DNA of 18,858 nt. Origin: Spirochaetaceae bacterium. Lineage in GTDB: Bacteria; Spirochaetota; Spirochaetia; DSM-27196; SKKC01. The notes beneath the pieces were generated by a model. It was not told where the DNA came from. It did no database searches and saw only the letters and a list, made by a program, of their open reading frames with translations. The DNA is taken from assembly GCA_003554375.1 (NCBI GenBank), contig PWGF01000140.1, positions 1 through 18,858 of the forward strand. The letters are read 5' to 3'. Both the position numbers and the translations under genes were made by a program. Shown here piece after piece: positions 14,867 to 18,858 of this stretch. Position 1 is the stretch's first letter. Every line of letters starts with the position of its first letter.

Positions 14867-15772
14867 ATGAGCTCGAGAATCAACGCACTGGACCCTTCAC
14901 AGACCAGGTCATGGCTCGGCCGAACGCTTCACTACCTCCTCAGGGACAAGGCCGGGGCTTTCGGGCTTGTCCTCTTCCTGTTTGTCGTGTTGAGCGCTGT
15001 GTTCGCGCCCTACGTAGCGCCCCACAGCCCCCTGCAGCAGGACCTCCACTCAAGCCGCATGCCCCCCGCATGGCACGAAGGCGGCGACTGGGAGCACCCT
15101 CTCGGCACCGACAATCTCGGGCGGGATATGTTGAGCCGAATTATCTACGGGAGTCGCGTCTCTCTGACGGTCGGCTTTTTCGGCGTTCTCATCTCGATGA
15201 GCCTTGGCCTCGTACTAGGAGCGATTGCCGGATACCTTGGCGGTCGGGTAGATGCGGTCATCATGGCGATTGCGAACCTCTTCCTGGCCATCCCCTATCT
15301 CCTTCTCGTAGTCGTGGTAGCGGCAATCCTCGGTCGAAGCCTCATCAACGTCATTCTCATCTTCGGCCTGACCAACGCGCCGCTCTTTGTCCGCATTACG
15401 CGCGGCGAAGTTTTTCGAATTCGCAAATCGGGATACGTGGAATCCGCCGTGAGTATTGGCGCCGGCCGAGCACGAATCCTCGGCCACCACATTCTTCCGA
15501 ACCTGATCGGTCCCATGGTGACTGTGGCCACCTTCGAGATGTCGGGGATGATTTTCTACGAAGCGGGACTCGGCTTCCTTGGACTGAGCGTTCCTCCCGG
15601 AGTCCCCAGCTGGGGTAACATGCTGGCACACGGGCGCCAGTACATTACGTTCTCGCCATGGCTGGCGGCCTTTCCCGGCCTCGCAATCGTGGTAACATCG
15701 CTGGGGATGAACCTGCTCGGCGACTGGTTGCGCGATGTGCTAGACCCGAAACTGCGGCGGACCGCTTCGTAA
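14867..15772 (+). CDS. dppC: Dipeptide/oligopeptide-type ABC permease DppC
   Basis: The 301-residue protein is the second permease subunit. A first helix at about 31-50 is followed by the family hallmark HPLGTDNLGRDMLSRIIYG (77-95), then about five helices. The EAA loop at about 180-212 (SGYVESAVSIGAGRARILG) binds the ATPase, and the C-terminal part has FEMSGMIFYEAGLGFLGLSV and SWGNML. I start it at the ATG at 14867, preceded by GAGGAGG; the open frame from 14693 lies inside dppB and is not family-like. Eleven nucleotides separate it from both neighbours, which indicates one mRNA. Confidence 0.95.
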   Translation: MSSRINALDPSQTRSWLGRTLHYLLRDKAGAFGLVLFLFVVLSAVFAPYVAPHSPLQQDLHSSRMPPAWHEGGDWEHPLGTDNLGRDMLSRIIYGSRVSLTVGFFGVLISMSLGLVLGAIAGYLGGRVDAVIMAIANLFLAIPYLLLVVVVAAILGRSLINVILIFGLTNAPLFVRITRGEVFRIRKSGYVESAVSIGAGRARILGHHILPNLIGPMVTVATFEMSGMIFYEAGLGFLGLSVPPGVPSWGNMLAHGRQYITFSPWLAAFPGLAIVVTSLGMNLLGDWLRDVLDPKLRRTAS

Positions 15773-15783
15773 GGAGGTTGGCA

Positions 15784-17043
15784 GTGGAACCTGTACTGGA
15801 TGTACGCGATCTGGCGGTCCAATTCGAAACGGTGGAAGGTACCCTCCACGCCGTCAACGGCGTCTCATTCCGGCTGCGGCGTGGAGAAACGCTCGGAATC
15901 GTCGGCGAAAGCGGCAGCGGCAAGAGCGTCAGCATGATGTCGCTCCTGCGTTTGATCCCGGAACCGCCCGGCAAAATTCACCGCGGACGCGCACTTTTCT
16001 ACGATGCGGCAGAGACGGTCGACCTCCTTTCGCTCTCCAATCGCCGGATCGGCTTTCTGCGCGGCAACCGTATCGGGTACATCTTTCAGGACCCTATGAG
16101 CTCGCTCAACCCCCTGTTGACTGTCGGGATACAGATCCGCGAATCAATAGAGCGCCATACGCGGCTGTCCGGAACCCAGGCTAAGCAACGCGCGATAGAG
16201 CTCCTGGAGCTGGTGGGAATTCCAAGCGCCGCACAGCGCTACGGGAATTATCCGCACCAGTTTTCCGGCGGAATGCGCCAGCGCGTCATGATCGCAATCG
16301 CAATCTCGTGTGATCCGGCAATACTCATCGCCGACGAGCCCACCACCGCTCTGGACGTCACCGTGCAGGCACAGATCCTTGCGCTGGTTCGGCGGCTCAC
16401 GCAGGAGCTGGGTATCTCGGTAATCTGGATATCGCATGACCTGGGCGTCATCGCAAGCCTGGCGGACCGCGTGCTTGTTATGTACGGCGGGACGGTGGTT
16501 GAACGCGGAGACGTTGAAGAGCTCTTCACCTCGCCACGGCATCCGTACACGGTAGGGCTTCTGGGAGCTCTTCCCAAACTGCAAGGGGGAGAGGAGCAGC
16601 TGGTGAACATTCGCGGCACGCCCCCGAGTCTCTTCTCCTCTCCGACGCAGTGCCCGTTTGAGCCGCGCTGCCCGTGGGCCTTCGCCCGCTGCAAGACCGA
16701 ACGTCCTCCGGAGTTCTTCGCCGGAACCGGGCGAGTCTATCTTGGCGGGACCGAAAGCGCTTCAACCACCCAGGACACCGCGGAGAGTCCCGAACAGGAG
16801 GCAGATGAACCGTTTGTAGCTCATCGGGCCGCCTGTTTTCATGATCTGGACCGTGACCAAGAGCGCGATCCATCTGAGCCGCCGGCACCGGCTCAGGGCG
16901 CCGACAAAGCAGCCGAAGCTGCGGGGATCGGCGCGCCTCCCTCCGCTCGGGGTAGCGCATCGACCGATCCGCCCCCCGCCCACACCGATAGCCGGCAGCC
17001 TTCCAGGCTCACCGGAGACCGCACAGGAGCAGAAGAGCTATGA
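15784..17043 (+). CDS. dppD: Dipeptide/oligopeptide-type ABC ATPase DppD with an insert and long acidic/Pro-rich tail
   Basis: This cytoplasmic ATPase powers import together with DppF. It has 419 residues from the GTG at 15784, chosen because AAGGAGG lies 6 nt upstream and the ABC domain begins at once. Motifs are Walker A GESGSGKS (41-48), Q102, signature FSGGMRQ (160-166), Walker B LIADEP (181-186) and H218. The C-terminal oligopeptide-type domain has cysteines C290, C296, C303 and C351, the cluster known in this family to bind an iron-sulfur cluster. The first three sit at exactly the same numbers as in DppF, but the fourth is 30 residues later, so a 30-residue acidic insert lies between. 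A further 68-residue Pro/Ala/Asp-rich tail follows; the family norm is about 325-340 residues. The stop overlaps the dppF start (ATGA). Confidence 0.94.
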   Translation: MEPVLDVRDLAVQFETVEGTLHAVNGVSFRLRRGETLGIVGESGSGKSVSMMSLLRLIPEPPGKIHRGRALFYDAAETVDLLSLSNRRIGFLRGNRIGYIFQDPMSSLNPLLTVGIQIRESIERHTRLSGTQAKQRAIELLELVGIPSAAQRYGNYPHQFSGGMRQRVMIAIAISCDPAILIADEPTTALDVTVQAQILALVRRLTQELGISVIWISHDLGVIASLADRVLVMYGGTVVERGDVEELFTSPRHPYTVGLLGALPKLQGGEEQLVNIRGTPPSLFSSPTQCPFEPRCPWAFARCKTERPPEFFAGTGRVYLGGTESASTTQDTAESPEQEADEPFVAHRAACFHDLDRDQERDPSEPPAPAQGADKAAEAAGIGAPPSARGSASTDPPPAHTDSRQPSRLTGDRTGAEEL

Positions 17044-18137
17044 GCGAGCCGTTCGTCCGCGTCGAAAACCTCAAACAGCACTTCCCGATCACTCGAGGAG
17101 TCGTGTTCAGCAAGCAAGTCGGCGCAATTAAGGCCGTCGACGATGTTAGCTTCGAGATCTACCCGGGCGAGACGCTCGGGCTCGTCGGCGAAAGTGGCTG
17201 CGGCAAATCGACTACGGGCCGGTCCATCCTGCGCCTGTACGAGCCGACGGACGGAAGAGTCACGATCGACGGAACCGAGGTAACCGCGCTCGACGATGAA
17301 GCGCTACGAGCGTTTCGTCCCCGGATGCAGATGGTCTTCCAAGACTCCTACTCGTCGCTGAATCCTCGACACTCGGTGGCAAAGATTATCTCCGAGCCGC
17401 TTGTTATCCAGGGGACCCGCGACCAACGCAAGCTTCGGGATCGTGTAGCGGAGCTACTGGAGCTTGTGGGGCTCGAGGCGGACCATATGCGCCGTTTTCC
17501 GCATGAGTTTTCCGGCGGTCAGCGGCAGCGAATCGGCATAGCTCGCGCTCTCTCGCTGAACCCGCAGTTCATCGTGTGTGACGAGCCTATCTCAGCACTG
17601 GATGTGTCGATCCAGGCGCAGGTGGTAAATCTCTTGAAGAGCCTACAACGGGAGCTCGGCCTCACTTATCTCTTCATAGCGCACGATCTCAGTATGGTGC
17701 GCCATATCTCGGACCGTGTCGCAGTGATGTACTTGGGGAAACTGGCCGAATTCGGTCGCTATGATCGCATCTTCTCACGGCCGCTCCATCCGTATACGCA
17801 ATCGCTTATGTCCGCCGTGCCGATCCCCGTGCCGGAGGTGGAGAAGAAACGGCAGCAGATTCTCCTCAGCGGCGATGTACCCAGCCCCGCCAAGCCGCCA
17901 CCCGGGTGCGTGTTCCATACCCGTTGCCCCTTCGCCGCCGAGCGCTGCCGGGCGGAAGTGCCACAACAAGAGGAGGTAGAACCGGACCATTTCGTGGCAT
18001 GCCATATGGTGAATGACCCGACGGTCGGTCCCCAGATCACGCAGCGTGCCGGCCACATCGTGGAGGAAGTCAAAGCGGCATCGGGAACCGGGCCGGACCG
18101 GCAATTCACGCCCGCTCGGGATGTCGGGAACAGGTAA
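17040..18137 (+). CDS. dppF: Dipeptide/oligopeptide-type ABC ATPase DppF
   Basis: The second ATPase of the importer has 365 residues. Motifs are Walker A GESGCGKST (50-58), Q101, signature FSGGQRQ (157-163), Walker B FIVCDEP (177-183) and H215. The C-terminal oligopeptide-type domain has C290, C296, C303 and C321 with the normal spacing, followed by about 40 residues of tail. The start ATG overlaps the dppD TGA by 4 nt, so the two are translationally coupled; an AGGAG lies 11 nt upstream, a rather long distance. It is the last gene of the operon, with hairpins in the 80 bp that follow. Confidence 0.95.
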   Translation: MSEPFVRVENLKQHFPITRGVVFSKQVGAIKAVDDVSFEIYPGETLGLVGESGCGKSTTGRSILRLYEPTDGRVTIDGTEVTALDDEALRAFRPRMQMVFQDSYSSLNPRHSVAKIISEPLVIQGTRDQRKLRDRVAELLELVGLEADHMRRFPHEFSGGQRQRIGIARALSLNPQFIVCDEPISALDVSIQAQVVNLLKSLQRELGLTYLFIAHDLSMVRHISDRVAVMYLGKLAEFGRYDRIFSRPLHPYTQSLMSAVPIPVPEVEKKRQQILLSGDVPSPAKPPPGCVFHTRCPFAAERCRAEVPQQEEVEPDHFVACHMVNDPTVGPQITQRAGHIVEEVKAASGTGPDRQFTPARDVGNR

Positions 18138-18180
18138 GCAACCGTACCACGCCTGCTTTGCGCGGCTTACTCGACCAGGA

Positions 18181-18241
18181 CGGCTCTCCTCCATAGGCCG
18201 AGCCGGCTGCTACCCAGGTTAGCTCTCCGGCCTCTGGCCGG
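18181..18241. terminator. Hairpins between convergent dppF and the DUF6941-like gene
   Basis: CGGCTC (18181-18186) can pair with GAGCCG (18200-18205). CCGGCC-TCT-GGCCGG (18227-18241) is a perfect 6-bp stem with a 3-nt loop that overlaps the 3' end of the minus-strand gene. Neither has a T-tract. They are plausible ends for the dpp transcript, weakly supported. Confidence 0.4.
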
Positions 18242-18638
18242 GCTGGTCTTCCCCTTGGGTTTCCTTGAGATAGAGCACCCGGGAACCGACGGTGCTCCCG
18301 TCGAGCTTCAGTTGCAGATTGTAGCTCCCCGGCTGCGGAAACCGCACGTTCGGCATTGGAATACCGAGTTCTATCACTGCGCGCGGATCGCGGACGTTCA
18401 CTTTCCCTCCCGCGGAAAAGACCACGTGCTCGGAGCTGTCGTGCACCAAGTTGATAACGAAGTCATGCTCCCCGGTCACGTTGGTCACCGAGGCGTACAC
18501 CCACCACGGCGGGAATCGACACGGGAAAGACCGCGAGTGAAGCGTCGTGAAGGTACCGACGATCGTCTTGCGTTGTGTCTTCTCCTCGGTAATAACCTTC
18601 TCTGCGGTGAGAAGCCCTAGAAACACGGCTTCACTCAT
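18219..18638 (-). CDS. Small conserved hypothetical protein, DUF6941-like
   Basis: The 139-residue soluble protein has no signal peptide and no membrane helix. It alternates short beta-strand-like segments: VFLGLLTAEKVI (5-16), TIVGTFTTLHS (25-35), an aromatic/proline loop FPCRFPPWWVYASVTN (38-53), HDFVINLVHD (58-67) and PGSYNLQLKLDG (103-114). The order of start motif, IVGTF, FP..W/Y strand, then a C-terminal PGxY strand recalls the DUF6941 family, which has no known function; this is recalled, not searched. The ATG at 18638 follows GGAGG by 6 nt; an ATG at 18643 is out of frame and a longer in-frame start at 18677 has no ribosome site. It is convergent with dppF and seems unrelated to transport. 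Its last 15 residues are polar and probably disordered. Confidence 0.75.
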   Translation of the reverse strand: MSEAVFLGLLTAEKVITEEKTQRKTIVGTFTTLHSRSFPCRFPPWWVYASVTNVTGEHDFVINLVHDSSEHVVFSAGGKVNVRDPRAVIELGIPMPNVRFPQPGSYNLQLKLDGSTVGSRVLYLKETQGEDQPGQRPES

Positions 18639-18858
18639 CTCATTCCTCCTCAACTCTCGGCCGATTGGTGCGGGCATTCCAGACCGGTTCGGACTTGTCG
18701 CCGAGACTTTCGCAACGCGCTGCTTTCACGCGGGGCGCCGCAACCTCGGACGTCCTTTCTTCCGGAACAGAGATCCAACGCGGACACTGCTTTGCAGAGC
18801 ATTCCCCCTACGAGACGCGGCGAAATACGAACGACAGGGTAGCGTATGGAGCGAGTCG

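Noticed and set aside
18788..18797. Short inverted repeat CTGC-TTT-GCAG
   Set aside because: Only four base pairs per arm; expected by chance and not placed near a recognisable promoter.
18650..18856. Minus-strand frame open from the right edge, ending in a TGA next to the ribosome site of the DUF6941-like gene
   Set aside because: It could be the end of an upstream operon gene, but the roughly 68 codons give a Cys/Arg/Ser-rich product without motifs, and two plus-strand frames are also open there. I see no supported gene in 18639-18858.

Overview
The window is about 18.9 kb of GC-rich bacterial chromosome (roughly 60% G+C or more by eye), densely coded. No rRNA, tRNA, CRISPR array, insertion sequence or phage gene was recognised. 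Fourteen protein genes are supported; one is cut by the left edge. Strong AAGGAGG-type ribosome sites precede most starts. The two solute-binding proteins have ordinary cleavable signal peptides without a lipobox cysteine, which suggests a diderm with a periplasm. The acidic Gly/Glu run right after one signal peptide resembles spirochaete binding proteins, so a high-GC Spirochaetota member is a guess of low confidence.

Layout. (1) 1-885: C-terminal part of an ABC-F ATPase, plus strand. (2) 886-1335: non-coding, extremely GC-rich, with degenerate repeats of about 107-110 bp. (3) 1336-5708, minus strand: X-Pro aminopeptidase, then purK (TGATG coupling), then an aldo/keto reductase after a 201-bp gap. 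(4) 5996-7552, plus: a stand-alone solute-binding protein (SBP1). (5) 7642-11707, minus: a compact operon read SDR, glycine betaine aldehyde dehydrogenase (gbsA), HAD phosphatase, EamA transporter, with 4-nt overlaps at the last two joints. A perfect 8+3+8 inverted repeat sits in its promoter. (6) 12089-18137, plus: a second binding protein closely related to SBP1 (SBP2), a structured 310-bp gap, then dppB, dppC, dppD and dppF. (7) 18219-18638, minus: a small protein resembling the DUF6941 family.

How the genes may work together. SBP1 has no permease of its own and is a near paralogue of SBP2, so both probably deliver ligands to the single DppBCDF importer. The dehydrogenase operon lies exactly between the two binding-protein genes. 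SDR plus ALDH suits a two-step oxidation of an alcohol to an acid. A GbsA-like ALDH suggests betaine aldehyde as the intermediate, and a HAD phosphatase could release the alcohol from its phosphate ester. A phosphocholine-to-glycine-betaine route is therefore a testable but unproven hypothesis.

A second theme is low-complexity, GC-rich sequence. The ABC-F C-terminal linker, an approximately 67-residue insert in PurK and the C-terminal extension of DppD are Gly/Ala/Pro-rich, and similar GC-rich islands occur between genes.
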